The notes under the pieces: model-generated
Databases searched by the model: none
What the model saw: the letters and a program-made list of their open reading frames with translations, nothing else
What the model was told of the DNA's origin: nothing
Part shown: piece by piece, positions 26,436 to 41,800 of the stretch
Layout of the letters: every line of letters starts with the position of its first letter
Numbering within the stretch: the stretch's first letter is position 1
Program-made: the position numbers and the translations under genes
Source: Cristatella mucedo
Taxonomy: Eukaryota; Bryozoa; Phylactolaemata; Cristatellidae
NCBI GenBank assembly: GCA_009760855.2
Contig: WPIO01000028.1
Location: 1,736,001 to 1,800,000, forward strand
Length of the DNA stretch: 64,000 bases
Reading direction: 5' to 3'

Positions 26436-29400
26436 ATGGACGTGCCATCTGGATATGCATCTAGTGAGTGTCATTCTAAAGATTCAAGCTTTAGCGAGAA
26501 ACTCGACTTCACTTTGAGACCAGCGTCAGCAGATCTTGTATCGGGTTAGGGAAGTCCTGCTGATCTTGACCTGCTGAGTACTGCCCAGCATTGTCCATAT
26601 TTGTTTTTAATACGATCAAGACCTCTATACTTATGGATTAGTATTACTCTTCACTTGAATGATGCTCTGCTCTAATCTTTAATGACGTATGCCAACTGTC
26701 TCTTTAGCCGGCACCTGGCACTTGTGATTACCTTCGCAGAAAGACCAAGGCTCGGATGCTGACCCTCAGATGTCTCAGCCTTCTTCTTCTTCTTATAAAA
26801 TTGTAGCACCGAGGGGCAGAGGAGGTAGTAAAGTGAGAAGAGGTGCCACCGCGAGTGCCGGAAGGCCTCGACCCGACCTTTTCCAGGATGTTTCACAGCC
26901 ACCGTCCTACGCACCGTCAGGTAAGAAAGCACCATCCTGATCATGACATATTCTAATATGTTGTGAGCGGTAGAGTTTAAGCGAGTTTAATATTATTATT
27001 GACTGTATAGTTTGAGTGCGTTCAATTTACATGCTGTTTTTGTTATATAGACGCACCCAGCTCAGCTTATGTACCGCCTGCACCAGTGCCTTCGTTTGGT
27101 CCAGCAGCGACTCAACCATTTCCTGGTGCTGCCATCCTCTCAGACCCAATGGCTTCGATGGCCATGCAATATGGTGGTTCTCTGGCTGGCCAGGGACGAG
27201 AATATGTTGAAAAAAATGTAGGTATCAGTGCTGTCATGTTATAGTGAGACGAGTTACATGTCTGTGCCAGTAACTGTGTTGTCGTGATTGACCTGCTGCC
27301 AGCATTGTGCTGCATAGTTCTCGTTGGCTGCGTCCTCCTCAAACCTTTACGATTTTGTCTCACCGATTTTATCGCGGCTTGGGGATTGTTGGCTTCGTTC
27401 TAGATTTGAGTATTCCTTGAGCATTTACATACTGCATTATATAGCTTACTGCGTGCATTTGTAGTTGATTGAAGTTTTCAGGTGTTTATTTTTTTAACAA
27501 TATCGTCCTTGCTCGTCGTTTGTGCCAATCTGCTGCAGCAACTGATAAACTGAATGCTTTCCATCATGCCAACTTGAGCTCTCGCTTGTCGCCTGCCAGT
27601 TTTAGAGAGCTTACATGTGCACATACATGCACGCATTACTTTGGCTTTTGCCCTACTTTGCATTTATATCTCATCATATATATATACCTTATACCTGTAG
27701 AGACCCTCGTCCACCCTGTATGCAAGATGGGTTGTTGGCGGGGCCTGGCACATTCTTGAGCAAGACTTTGGCCAACCGTGCTTGCTGCTAACTTTCTCCT
27801 ATGCAGCTAGTACCAAGGCCCAAGTGAAGCTGGAGTAGGTCTTTTCCCGGCATTATCCCAACATGGGCATTTGATGTACTGATTTAGGCATACAGTTGAA
27901 TACATGCTTGCTTGGAGTATACTCGAGTGTCCGTAAGCGGGCACGTGCCGGCTAGTTAGCTGGTGCCTTTGGCATCTGACTTGTTATGAATCTACTCTGT
28001 TGGTATGTGAGCTGACATTAGTTGACACTGTTGCTAGCAAGTACGTGGCAATTTCCGCGAGTTGCTCACTATGGGCTGATTTTTTTAAGAAAGAGAGAGT
28101 CAGCTGAGTCAATAGCCTTATTTACGTAGCAGCCGAAGAGCCATAGTCGCTATGATCACCACTTGTAGTGGGCAATAAAGGATTGCATGGTCGTGAAGTA
28201 TGAGCATATTGCCCCTAGGCACGAGTATCGTGTGTGCTTGTGTGCTCGTTAGGTTTTCGGGCAGCGATTCCTTTCAATTTACCAAAACACATCAAAAGAT
28301 GTGCCGTGATGAGTGTAGGCTTGAATACTGCTTTAAGAAGTCTGGGTCAGGCGATGATCTGATCAGTTTTAAAGACATCCTCCAAGTCTATACCCAGAAG
28401 CTTAGAAAGCCAGGGCTTCTTATTTACTCGAAAATGGAAACGTGGCCAGTCAGACACAAAACAAATTTATTAGACAGTGAACCATTTACTTTCCTTTTCG
28501 GGAAGGTCTCACTCTCCGGATATAATGTTTCGGCCGATAAGTTTTTACCCACTTCGTTGAAAAAATTGCTTGTATAATACTACCTTCATAAAGCCATTTC
28601 TGACTAAAGCAAATGTTGAATCGCAAGCTGTGACCATCCTTGAGCAATTTCTCAAGGTTTCTTTATACAAAGTAGCTAGCCTAATAAAGTCTACTAAAAA
28701 AACGCTCATCTCCTGGAGACCTAGTATCATTCCCCACTCTTAGACCAGCCCTAATGTAGATTTGTAATGCTACACTTGATAATGAGCTTGTTCCAAAATC
28801 TTTCAAGTCAGTCGTAGTTTGACTAATACTCAAAAATCGCCGATTAAATTCTGAGATCCTAACAAACTATTACCCAGTTTCCCTTCTTCCTGTATGGTAA
28901 AAGGTTGTCGAAAAGAGTGTCGCTAAGCAGGTTGTAAAGCAGATCGAAGAGTACGAATCGTCCGAACAAGCTCAGCCGGGACTCAAGCGACACCATGCCA
29001 CTAAAAATGCTGTACACCGTATGACCAACGATATCCTAAGCAGAACTGGTGACAATGTTATTGACCTGGCCCTACTTAATCTGCGTTCGACACTATTGAT
29101 CACAATATCCTACTTGAACGATGAAGAACAGCAATCGTTCTGGCAGGCGATGCACTGGTGTGGTTCAAATCATACTTGTGTGATCATGTTCAATCCGTGT
29201 CGTGTGGTGTTCAAATGTCTTTCTACAGACCAGTCACCTGTAGAGTTCTGTAACGGTCTATTCTTGGTCCTTAGCTGATCTCAATTTATTTACACAAAAC
29301 CCCTTTGAAAACTAATTCGGGCCCAACGACTTGGCTTTCACTTCTGTGCTGCCGATACCTAGCTGTATTTTTTATTCAATTTGTCATAGTCTGCTGCAGT

Positions 29401-32400
29401 GACTGATAAACTGGATGCCTTGTAGACATTCGATCCAGGATGTCGGCCAATGTCCTGAGACTTTAAAAAAATGAAACCAAACTCTTACTCGCAGGCCATT
29501 CTGTGGCTGGACTAAAAGACTTGGCTCTTCTAATAGGTGACACTTTATGTGACTGTCACCATTTAGCCTTTAAGGCTATTCTGCTGCTATACAAAAAGAG
29601 GCCGTTAAATCAGCGAGTAGGTTCTTGGAATTCATTAGTCCTCATTGATAACTGCTTACATGTTGAATGTTTCATTAACACGACTGTCTCCACAGCTAGC
29701 CACCACGTCTGATTGCAATCTAAAATTAGGGATTGTCTACCATGATTGTTTGCTAGAAATCTAAGTAGCTCTCTGGTACTGCATAAGGCTAGATTACTGT
29801 AATTCAGTCTTGGCTGGGGTACCGAAAAAAGACGACTGCAGCTCATGATGACCATGGCTGCAAGGCTCGTCAATTAATCCTAGAGGTTTAAACGGTTTGT
29901 CTCCTTTGCTGAAGGAGCTGCAATGGCTACCGGTTGATCAACACCATGACTTTGCTCCTTCATACCTAGCTGAACTGCTCTACAAGTTTCAGCCTCCTTG
30001 TACTGGCAGGTCCTCTATGGAAAATAACTTAGCTGATCCATTCCTTAGCTAAAAGACCTTTGGCGACAGAAGCTTTTGCTCTGCAGGTCCTAAACGCCAG
30101 ACTAGTTCAGGCGTTTGTTGCAGTGAATCTAGATTACTGCAATCTCCTTTAGTCAGGACACCTGGCCGGTGCCCTTAGTCGTCTGCTGCTGGAGCAAAAC
30201 TCAGCTGCCGGGCTGGCCTGTCGTCTTCACTTGCTCCGGTGCCACGCCCCCTCCGTTTGGTACAAACCCGGCGAAACAGCAGCTAGTGCAAGCCTCTAGG
30301 GGCACGTGCGAGCCACTGCAGATAAGTGACAGGTCACGGGAAAGGAGGGGCTCGCTCCCTGATAGCCTGCCCAGAGCTGATCCAGCAGGCGGGTGTCGGT
30401 GCTGCTGGAGCACAGCGATGGCTGACAGCGACCGATGGGCTTTTCTGTGATGGTTTGTTCAAATCGGTCACATGTTTGAATTGGTCAGCAGACGAGGTCG
30501 AATTCTTTGCTGGAGGATCTTCACTAGCTTTTGATCCGGCTGATATGTTCATTTAAGGGCACATCCTGCAGCCTAAGCAATTTTGCTTGGGTCTGGCTTG
30601 CCATTACCGAGCTGACTTTTAGCGTGGACCGACAGGCTGGCTAGGTTTTACACTCAGGTCCTTGAGGTCGAACGGACTCGTTGTTCCCTCTCAGCCAGCT
30701 CAAGACAATGGGCCGGGGTAGCTCTTTTGCTTCAGTGGAGCTATTGTACTCCGAAATTCTTTACCAAAGCTCGTGTGGCTGGCAAGCTCTTGGCAAGCCT
30801 ATAAGACTAGCTAGAATTCTTAAGCCTTCAGTGCTATTTTTGGGGCTCTAGGACGTGGCCTTGCACGGTAGCGATTTAGGAGGGACAGGCCCACAGATGA
30901 AAAACATGGCTGCATCGTGCTTGGAAAGTGCAGCAAAACCGTGTACCCAAAACGAAGCCTACAGTATTGTTGCATTGAGAATCCCCAACTTAAACCTTTC
31001 CAAACAAGTATGTTGAGTGCCTAAAAAGAGGCTTAATTTCCTAAAGGTGCTCTACAAGTGCCTTATTATTATTATTAAAGGCAAAATTGTGTGCTACTCT
31101 TGATAGCATGGATCACTAGTGTCTTATAATGAACTGTTATTCGTTACTGTGCGTTCAGTTGTGGCACAGGCCCTGCGTTGCACACAGGCTCTCCGAATCT
31201 GGTATTGGCTTGTCTCTGATAAATTGTAATAGTGTTCCGTGTGATTCTAACCCTTGATGCTGTTTGTCGAGGATTATTTTTCATTTGTTGATGCTTTTGC
31301 TGTATTCACTGATCTTGGCTGCTCTGCATTTCAATTTTTCAGCTAGAGAAATATGTTTCAACTACAAAGATAAAGTACTACTTTGCTGTCGACACCACAT
31401 ACGTGGGAAAGAAGTTGTCGCTGCTGCTGTTTCCATATGCTCACCAGGTTAGCAGCTGTAGCAGTAGCAGCGTGGCCTGTTTGCCGTGATGGCACACTAG
31501 GTAAGGCGGTTGCTTTTCACGGCGTCGGTCCCGAAACACGGGTTCGAATAAGCTGTGGTGATAGCCGTAAACGCTCTCCTGTCGCTAGACCAGAAAGGCC
31601 ATTAAATCAGCTAGTATTGAGGATGTAGTCCACTTCAGTAGCAAGCCGTATGCAGCATCATTCTGTGATAGCAGTTGTGGTTGCTAAACTACTGTGCCTG
31701 TTTCGATTGTTATCCTGGCTGTTACGTTTTACAGTCTCCGCTGTTTCACATCACCGAAGTCTTTATAGCAAAACATTTAAATGGGTGTACCTTGACTAAA
31801 GCCCTTACCGTGGGATGAAGTGCACTTGCAGCTAGCTGTGGCATTCCTGCATGTAGCTTTGGATCGTGGCTATTGATTTATGTGTATCTTCTACTACAGC
31901 TCGTTACTTGGAGCAAACTCTTGTGCTGTCTATTGTTGTTAAAACATGCAAGTCTTTCTATGAAATCCTTATGGCGCTTTACAACTCGCTGCAAGAGAAG
32001 CAATAACTAATAGTTAGTAAAAAGCAAGGTATCATGCTTAGGCAAGCATGCAAACGCACACAGTTATCATGCACACACCTCAAATTCTGTGGAGACCGTG
32101 CATTTAGTTCGTACGCTCCCAAAGCCTGGAGCTCACTCCCGACTTGCGTCACAACATCCCGTGACTTGACCACATTTAAAAAGAACTTAAAAACGCACCT
32201 ATTTATGACAGCATTTAGTGGGTCCCTCTGATTTGTCCTTAGAGCAGCGGCTGGCTCTTCCTCATCCCGGCATTCGGCTGTCGCCTTTTTGTCATGCGCT
32301 CGGCGGTGTTGGGGTGTCAAGGAATTTGTCGGCATTGTGTGCAAGGTGAGAGCGCTGCTGCCCGTGCCGTGTCAGTCGTCTCTGCCGATGCCACACAACT

Positions 32401-35400
32401 CTCCGAAGCCTCAGTGCGACTTGCTCTCTGCACTGCGTTCGTTTGCTGCATTTTTACCCCGGCTCATTTTGTTCACAAAGTGGCCGAATCGCTGTTTGTG
32501 CATTCTAAATACCAGTCGAGCTCGTGTCTGCTTGCGCACCTCGTCGGGTTAAAGGAACATTTGGCCGTGTGCTCTGCTGCACCTAGTTTGAGCGGTCGCA
32601 CACCGAGTTTGAGCGGTCGCATGTGTGGCTATTCTCCACTACGGCCGACTCGGCTTGTTAGATTACGACAACGGCTGCTTCTCGAATGACCCAATGTGAG
32701 TTTAGCAAAATTTCTTTTTGCAACTGCTGAGATCCACCGGTCTGTGACTTTTGTTTGCTTCTATGCAACCATGTCTGTCGGTGCGCATGTTGAGCACCCC
32801 GGATGTGGTCCTGGAAGCAGCCACAGGTCCTTGACCTACCTCTCTGTCAAGCGCCTGCCAAATCTGGGCGTGCATCCACTGCTGTTCCTGCTAGTTGTTG
32901 CCAGTTTGACAGCTCCTTGCCAGGGCTCATCCGTGCTTGTGTTTGCACTGCAGAGTGCCTGACCTGGCTTGAGAATGGCGCCGGCTGTGGGCACAGAACC
33001 GTCACTGGCTCTCATGTACTGTGCTTGATTTCCGATTTTTAGCGAGTGATAGTGTTGGATTGACGTAGTACAGATAAGCCTAGCCGAGTCTTGACATTTA
33101 CTTCGTGGCTTGGTGGCCATTTGTAAACCCGATGCTACAGGACCTACTGTGCTGTGCCCAAGTACTGACGGTGCAAGCACTAGTGCGCAACTGGAGTTGT
33201 GTGCTACTTCTTTAAGGGCCTTTCAACAGTGCCTGTACAGGTGATTTGCTGTATGTCTCATCTCTCTCTCTCCTTCTGTAGGACTGGTCTGTTCCGTACA
33301 GTCCTGATACACCAGTGCAGCCTCGCTATGAAGTGAATGCACCGGACTTGTATATTCCAGGTAAGGCTTGCTTGCTTTGCCGTCCTTCAGTTATCTATAC
33401 AATTTTTTTTAGTTACCTTTTTCGTTTTGTTGCTTTTATTTTGCCCAAACAACCTGATCTTGTATGCCTGGGCTCGCGCTATATAGCTTGTGGCTTGTTT
33501 TTCATTTGGTGAAGCCATCTTAATTCTAGTGATGGGCTTCGTCACTTTTATCCTCACGTCAGCTATTGCACTCGGCGTGCAACACAGGTAAGAATCTGTT
33601 TGCGCTGACATACAAATAAACCGAACTCCTGCTCATAGGCCGGCTCAAGCAATACTGCTGGGCTAGGAGACTTAGCTCTTCTATTGTAATTAGCGATGCA
33701 ACCTTCACCGTGCGCTCGGAATTTTGGTGTCCTCTTTTGGTAAGTAACTGCTTAAAGTTTAGGCAAGGAGACTGCTTGCATAACTAGCCATCGCGTTTGA
33801 TGCCTGTCTGGGATTAGGAACTATCTACCTGTGTGGCCTGCTAAAAATTGAACTAGCTCACTGGTTCTGCTAGGCTGGACTATTGCAATTCTGCTTTAGC
33901 TTGGCTACTGAAAAAGGTACTGAACCTCTGCAACAGTCGATGATTATTGCTGCAAGGCTAGTAAAAGAGATCCCGCAGGTTCAGCCATTTGTCCTCTTTG
34001 CTGAAGAGCTTCTAAGGCTCCTGGAGGTCGATCAACAAATACAGAGCAAAAATCTTACTCTGACCTGCAAGGCCTGCATGGCTTGATTGCTTCATACCGA
34101 GCTGTGCTGCTGCTTCACCAGTTTCAGCTTCCTTGTGCCCTCAGGTCCTCTATGGACAATTAGTTAGCTGCTTTGTTCAGGTTGTTAAAAACCATTTGCG
34201 ACAGAAGCTTTTGCTATGCAGGTCCTAAACTGGAACTCACTATCACGATTCGTGTGCAATGGGGTCTACTCTTGTGCTGCCGACTGTAGCACATCATTTC
34301 CGAGTGTCCTGATTTGCTACTTCCATTCTACTCACTTTCTCAACTGCCCTCCTGCCACATCTATGCTTCTCACTTTCTCTTTGTTGAGTGAGATCAAGTC
34401 TGTTGGCTACGAAATGTGCACCGAAAGCTGCATGGGTGTTGAGTGCGCGACAGATTACTCTTTGGTGTAAAATCCACTTAGTTCATTGTGGCTTGGTTGA
34501 GTTGCAGACAGAGATGCATTGCATTAGATTACATTGCATGTCCACGAGAAGTGAAGTAACTTGGCAATTACTATGTTCAAGACAGACAAGGCAACTGCTT
34601 AGTTTTTCATCAACTCTAATCGCATTTGTGTGTCAGGCTGGGAGACCCACTATTATTGAGTAGCAGATGACTGAGTAGCAGATGACTGTGTAGTGGATGT
34701 GGTCATGTAGTGAAAGGTCGCCGTAGAACAGATTATCCAAATTTAATGCAGATGCTAGAGGAGATATGGTGACCGAGCCTATTTTCGACTTCTGCAACTC
34801 ACTGCTTACTGGCCTACCAGCATGTGCGATCAGGCGATTGCAGCTGGTGCAAAACTCTGCAGCTAGGCTTGCCTGTCGTGAGTTTCGCAGTTGCCACATT
34901 ACTCCACTTCTCGCCGACCTGCACTGGCTACCAGTCAAGCAACGGATTGACTTCAAGGTTTTGTCGCTCACCTTTAGGTCCCTTCATTCTATGGCTCCAG
35001 CCTATCTCTCAGATATACAACCCCATCAGGCCAAGCATCGTACCACCTGCTTTTCGGAATCCAACAGTCTACAAATACCTTGTATAAACCTTAAATCCTT
35101 TGGAGACCGTGCATTTAGTTGGTATGCTCCCAAAGCCTGGAACTCCCTCCCGACCTGTGTCAGAACATCCCCTGACCTGACCACATTTAAAAGGAACCTA
35201 AAAACACACCTATTTAGGACAGCATTTAGTGGGTCCCTGTGATTCGTCCTTGATGTGCTTATGAGGGATGACACTGTGCATGCTGCCACTAACCACATTT
35301 GCATGCTGACCCTGTGCATGTCACCCCTAACCATATTATTCATTTTGCTTGTTTTTCAAGCATGATTTTACTTACCATTCAATTGCATGTCCCTTTGCAG

Positions 35401-36926
35401 CAAATTTAAAGCGCCTAGAAAGAGATTAAGTTCTCTGAGGGCGCTTTATTGAGTGCATTATTATTATTGTTATTATTATTTTAAGGTTAGGTTTTTGCCT
35501 CTTAGTTGCACTCGGTTTTCTTGTAACCGTCATGTTTGTTTTACCGTCATTCGATTTAATTAAGTTTATTGCCATCTAAGTGTGAATGCCAGGAATGAAT
35601 GCTACAAGGCAGACGAGAGAGTTCGATGTGCTGGAAGTCAGGGATCAAAGCACAGGTACAGCTTTGTGTTATCAGCATAAGATGAAAGCCTAGATTGTGC
35701 TAGGCGATTACATAAGCAAGATGGAGAGCATAAATTGTAAACGAAAGTGGAGCACAAATTTGCTATGAATTTTGAGGTGTGAGCGCAGCAGCCATCCTAT
35801 TCGATTTTTACTGACATACGGAAGCCAACAGTCTCCCAGCTGTTAGAATCCTTTAATGCAGCTAAGCAAATCCATGATTTGGGCGTACCGCTCATTCCAA
35901 AGCAAAGATATCAATTGGGGATACGGGATAGCAATGTTGTCTTTCTTAAAGCTGGGTGAGACAGTAGCTTATCCTTGCTTCCATATGTATGCTACACTTA
36001 ATTTGTAGCTACTTTGACCTTGGCTGCAGGATCATCTTTGACCCCCTCCTCAGATACCAGCCTTCGCTGCTGCCTTATGTATATTACTGACCTTCGCTTT
36101 AACAGCCCCATGGGCCGGTGGGCATGTAGCTCTAGCATCTTAGATTAATCGATGTTGACCCTACTGATAATGAAAGCTGAGCTTAGCTCTAGACTGCTTG
36201 GTGGCCATAATCTATGGCAGTATTTGCAATCTTGAACTAGGCATGTCAGCATGGTCCAATGTTTAGCAGATCGTCATGGTTGCCTGTTTACCGTGTTCCT
36301 GCCGCCATGTATTTTTTGGCACCCTGTGAGGCCCGACCTCATAGCCATGTGTTCATTCAGGTTCACACCAGAAACCTTGGGTGTGCTTGCCAGCTCAGCT
36401 CTGGGCTACCTGCTGCTTGAGATCCTCCTCATTCTGCTTGCACTCTATGTGCTAAGCATCAGCACGGGCATCGGCTATCTCGACTGGACTGCGTACTGCA
36501 GCTATAAGTATTTTGGGTGAGCTGAGCGTGTGACTTCAGCATTTGTTTGGCTGTGTGAAGCCACTTGCTGAGATAAGGCCTTCCTGCACTGATATGACAA
36601 TGTTTGCATTCTTTGTGCCGAGACGTTGCTGAAGGGCCGCTTCTGAACAAGTTGTTGGCCATTATTTTACATCTTATCTTTGGGAGCTAATGATGATCGG
36701 TTACTGAGACCGATCAGTCTTAGTAATCTGTTCATGTCATCCCGTCAAATGCTTTGGAAAGCTTGCTGATTAATCGACACGGCAGGTGATTAGCGCTGAA
36801 ATGGCAGAAGTGTACGAGTATCATTATCAGCATGCGCAATTAATTCTCTGTGTGTGCGCGTGCGTTTGTGTGTGCATACGTGCGTGCTCACAGCTCGAAG
36901 TGTGTGCATGTGCTAGCGCTTGCGAA

Positions 36927-36964
<38 letters not shown>

Positions 36965-38787
36965 CGTGCGTGTGAGTGTGCCGTCGTGATGCGCTTGCGT
37001 GTGCTTGCAGTGAGGGAAAGATGGCATGAGCATGTTGCCGCTGCGCGGTTCGCCTTGCCTAGGATGGGGCGGTGGCGGTGCCATTTGCTACGAATAGGGC
37101 GCCAGGTGGAGGGCCAATGGCAACATTCGTTGCTGCCGCAACCGGCAGCTCGGTAGTGGCCGACTTGCATGTAAATATGCTTTGGTGTGTTGGTGTGGGG
37201 GGCACTATGCACACTTGTCTATGCATGCACAATCGTCAATGCGAATGCCATCGTCATGGTTATTAATGCCTGCCTTACTGCTTAATTGCATTTGAGATTC
37301 ATTAGTATAAGCCTGGCTGACTTGGTAGCCCGGCAGCCTTTAACAGGTGACCTAACGTTGAACTTTATATGCTGGCACTTTGCTTCCCTTCTAGGAAGAG
37401 AAGGATTTTATTTTTCTTAGGCTGTAGGGCTGCTGAATTTGTGCTGGCAATTTCATTGCCAATACAGGTTTTGGTGGCAAGTTTTGCCGCTCACCACTTG
37501 ATGTTCCTTAGCTGGGTTTAATTAGTTATTTATGAGGTAGTAGGTTGGCTGCCGTTAGGGGCCCAAACTCGGGTTCTAAAGGAAGGGCCTGCTAAATTCA
37601 GGGTCAGAAAGAGAATTTTTCCATTTGCTGTAGAATGCTAGTGCTGAGCCTGTGTGGTCTATTTAATCCGTGATGCTTTTTTTATAATCTGTTCTCGCCT
37701 GCTTTGTGCTAAGGGGATGCGGCTCTGCTTGGTAGCCCAGCAAAGCTATGTTTGTGCAGTGGCAGTGAAGCCTGGGTTTGAGCAGGGGCATTTATGCCTC
37801 TAGAAAAGGGAGGGGCAGGGACTTGTGACACCCGTATACCCACTCTCCCCTCCCCGACCGCCGCCAGCGACGAGCTAGCCCTTCTTTTAGAGCAATTGCT
37901 GAGAGCTTGTGGAATAAGCATCTTAAGTTTGCACTGAAAGTTTGCATCGATTGCAGGCTCCGCCCCCTACGTGATAATCCTGGCTCCACCCTTGCATATG
38001 CCCATACCTTTGTCTCATATGTAGAGTATGCGGAACATGGACATTGCGCCTCACGGTTTATATACAAAGGCTCGATGCGGCAGAGCTTGATTGCTACGGG
38101 TCATGCATAAGATCAGCTTTTGTAAAATGAAGTGTCGTTCAAGTATGTAGCTAGGCTGTGAGAAACCAGTCTGCCTTTGCATTCTAGTGACATTTCAGGT
38201 GTAGATACTGTATTCACGGCTGCAATTTTGTGTTATCTTGTAGTGAGACTGCTTTCTTTGCTGCAAATGCAAGGTAGCTCTCAGGAATGGTTTGTGTAAT
38301 TGCTGCTTCATAATATGACTGCTTTTGACCAGAATCGTTGGTTGTGGCTGGTTGTATAAGGGAACCCAACATCCGTTGTTCAAGGTGATGTCGGCTTTGA
38401 TAGTTGTTAGTGACGCTCGTGTTGACTTGGCTGGTGCTGCTATATTGTGATGTTTTTCTTTGCAGAATGGTGCTGACCATAGTCGGTGGCCTGCTAGTTG
38501 GCAAATTTGGCTATTTTCTGATCCTCGGTTGGACAGGACTGTCACTGGCTTTTTTCTTGGTAATTTACCTCTACTTTTGCAATTGAATTATCAGGGTTGC
38601 TCCACCTCACTTGTATTGATTTCTTATCCCTAGCTCATGCTTTGGCAGCATTCACTTGGCTGTTTGCCTTAGCTGCAATGCAGTCACAGCTTGGTATGCC
38701 TAGTATTTAGTAGTCGTCGTCAGTGCACTCACGCACTTACGTAAGCCCATCGGAAAGTGTGGGTAGATTGGTAGTCACTATGCATTC

Positions 38788-38826
<39 letters not shown>

Positions 38827-41800
38827 TCACTTGATAAAGCGCCCTCAGAGAACTCAATCTCTCTCTAGGTGCTTTACATTTGCTTTAATGTGAAATGCAA
38901 TTGAATGGTAAGTAAGATCGTGCTTGAAAAACAAACGAGATGAATAATATGGTTACGGGTGACATGCACAGGGTCAGCATGCAAATGTGGTTGGTGGCAG
39001 CATGCACAGTGTCAGCACGCATAAGCACATCAAGGACGAATCACAGGGACCCACTAAATGCTGCCCTAAATAGGTGTGTTTCTAAGTTCCTTTTAAATGT
39101 GGTCAGGTCAGGGGATGTTTTGACGCAGGTCGGGAGGGAGTTCCAGGCTTTGGGAGCATATGAACTAAATGGGTGACCACTTTGGTATGCTGTGAGTTGC
39201 TGACAATCACTTGGAATTCCAGGCTGCAGATTCAGGCACGGTTCCTGCATAAATGCTGAAATCTAAAATCCATGCTTTTATCTGTTTGCAATGTCAGTGT
39301 GCTTCCAAATGTCACTGCCGACGGCAACACAGCTCATCCTGGGATGAGCAGCAATCAGCTGATCCTATGGCTCATTGTTCATACTCTCCATCCTTGCATC
39401 ATGGCCATCCTCGGGATACCTAATGATGGCCATGATGCAGAGGATGGGAAAGAAGGTTGAGGATAGTGAGGATGAGCTCATCCCCAAGCGTTACTGGGCG
39501 CACTAAGTAATATCCACAATCATATGTAGCATCTTCAAGCATCATTGAGTTAATCGATAACACCCAATGCGGGCTAGAGGATGATGACAGTTGGTTGGCC
39601 CTGGTCAACCCCATAATCCTAATTCGCATTATCATTCCGGCCAAGGTTTCTATGGTGGAGAATGCTACGGGGTGCTACGCATAAATCGTGTAATCATTCT
39701 GACCAAGACCTTCGTATGCATGAACTGCATCACTATCATCATTGTTCACGCGTATCATGGATTGGCCAGCTGCTTGCAGTGGGCCCTGGCCAGGGAAACC
39801 CGCTGTTATCATCCTCCCCCACGCATTGGGTGGTATCGAGTAAACCCAATGATGCTTAAGGATGCTACATATGATTGTGGGTATTATTTAGTATGCCCAA
39901 TAATGCTCGAGGATGTGTTCATCCTTACCATCCTCTGTATTTTTCGCATCCTCCCTTCTGTAGCCTTTGTATTGTGGCCATCCTTGGGTATCCCGCAGGT
40001 GGCCTTGATCTTCCCCATCCTTCCCAGCAATGCAGGCAACATGAATCACCCCGTGTGCGTAAAGAATATAGAGTATTAGTTATTTGGAATTAACTAGTAA
40101 GCGCAGGGATAGCGAAGGATCACGCCCAATAATACGTAGTACTCTTTGCTTAGAATTTACGAATAATTTGAGAGGATGGGGAATGATTACAGGCAACAGT
40201 ATCGAGCGAGAGAATGGGAAAGAAAGTATGTTGACCTGCAGCATCGTTGGAGTGTGTTTGCTGCGCTTCAGATACAGGCAAGTGTCATGTCTTCCCCACA
40301 TGAGCCAGTATATGATGCTAGCATTCATAGCAAGTTTGTGCAAGATCTACAATAGATGATGATGATAAGCAAGTTATATATTCTTAAGTCTCCTCCCATA
40401 AGTCTTTGCATGCTGCTGCCTGACTCCCTTTTACAGGATGTTGAGTCTATCGGCTTATTAAGCCATCCACCATAAATGCCTCTATGTAGGAATGTGTACA
40501 ACTTGTTGGCTGGTTTCTATGGATTTGCTTCACAACGTTAAGATGTCAGAGGTTTTCCTTTCTGCGACTGATGTTAGAGATTAAAAAAATACTAGCTGAT
40601 CGAACAGCCTCCTTTTGTATAGCGACAGAAGAACCTTTACGGCTATCACCACCGCTTGCAGTGGCGATAAAGGATCGCCCACCACAGGATTCGAACCCAC
40701 GACCTCGGGTCGGAGGTCGTGAAAAGCAACCGCCTTACCTAGTGAGCCATTACGACTCAGATTGCTTTGTAAATCTTGGCTATTCTGTTGGCATTTAAGG
40801 GGGGTCGACAAGAATCTCGTCTTAATTCTTCAAAGCTTAGGCATTCGATAAACCATTCCCACATTGCCTGCCACGATTCAGTGTGACCACTAAATTCACA
40901 ATTACTAGTATCACATTTTGTATTAGCTAGTATGGGGTTACCAACGGTGCTTCCTGACTTGTCAGTGGTAGACGTTAGGAATCCTGTAGACGTTAGGAAT
41001 CCTGTAGACGTGCGTGAATCCATGCCAGAAAGGTGTCAACTTAACATGACCAATGCTACGATGCATTCGACTGACTGAGATGGTGGAGGTTGCAGTTTTT
41101 CCATCCTCTGCCGGAATTAAAAAAAAGCCGGTACCAAGGATGCCTCCCCCAAAGCTGTGCCGATTCAGCTTAAAATTGTACTGACGTCTGCATATAGCGA
41201 TTTTTGGCTTGCTGTATTTTAATACTAAATTTGAAATTTGATAGATCAGTCAATCGCTACCACACCGAGTGTGTGGCAGTACAGCTGGATCCTTCTGGCC
41301 CAGCATTTACCGGCCGATGTGACCCAGCTTTTACGAATGTTTATAATAATATGATGGGTCTAAATAGATTGTTATGTTTTAGTGCATATTGGAGCATCTC
41401 ATTTTGAAATAGATCGGTATAAGTACTTGATCCTAGTCGGTAAGCAATAAAAATCTCCCCTTATTTTGGATAGATCTGTGCAACCACTTTCTCGAGTTAG
41501 ACACAAAAGAGCATATCGCATAGTTTCAGAGCTACCAATAGCCTAGACCCTTCAATGCGAATTTATGGAAAGTAGTCTTTTCTGAGATTAAAACAACCTT
41601 CACAAGAGAAGTTTGTAATGTACTTGTATAGCAACACCAAGAGAACTCAATCTCTTTCTAGGCACTTTACATTTTACACTACTATCGTTTTTTCACCCAC
41701 TTATGACCGTTGGGGAGAGTATAAAAAGTCATTTTGTTTTCTCGGTACTTTTCGGGAGCTTATCGTACTCCCAGTCGTTGATTGTCGTGATGGAAAGAAT

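Noticed and set aside
38787-38825. CRISPR-like or satellite array among ATT and hairpin repeats
   Set aside because: The repeats are dispersed LINE tails with simple ATT tracts, without regular spacers. The genome is eukaryotic.
39591-40079. 162-codon open frame in YIF1 intron 8
   Set aside because: It lies in the foldback element and reads through inverted arms. Composition and lack of domain suggest chance.
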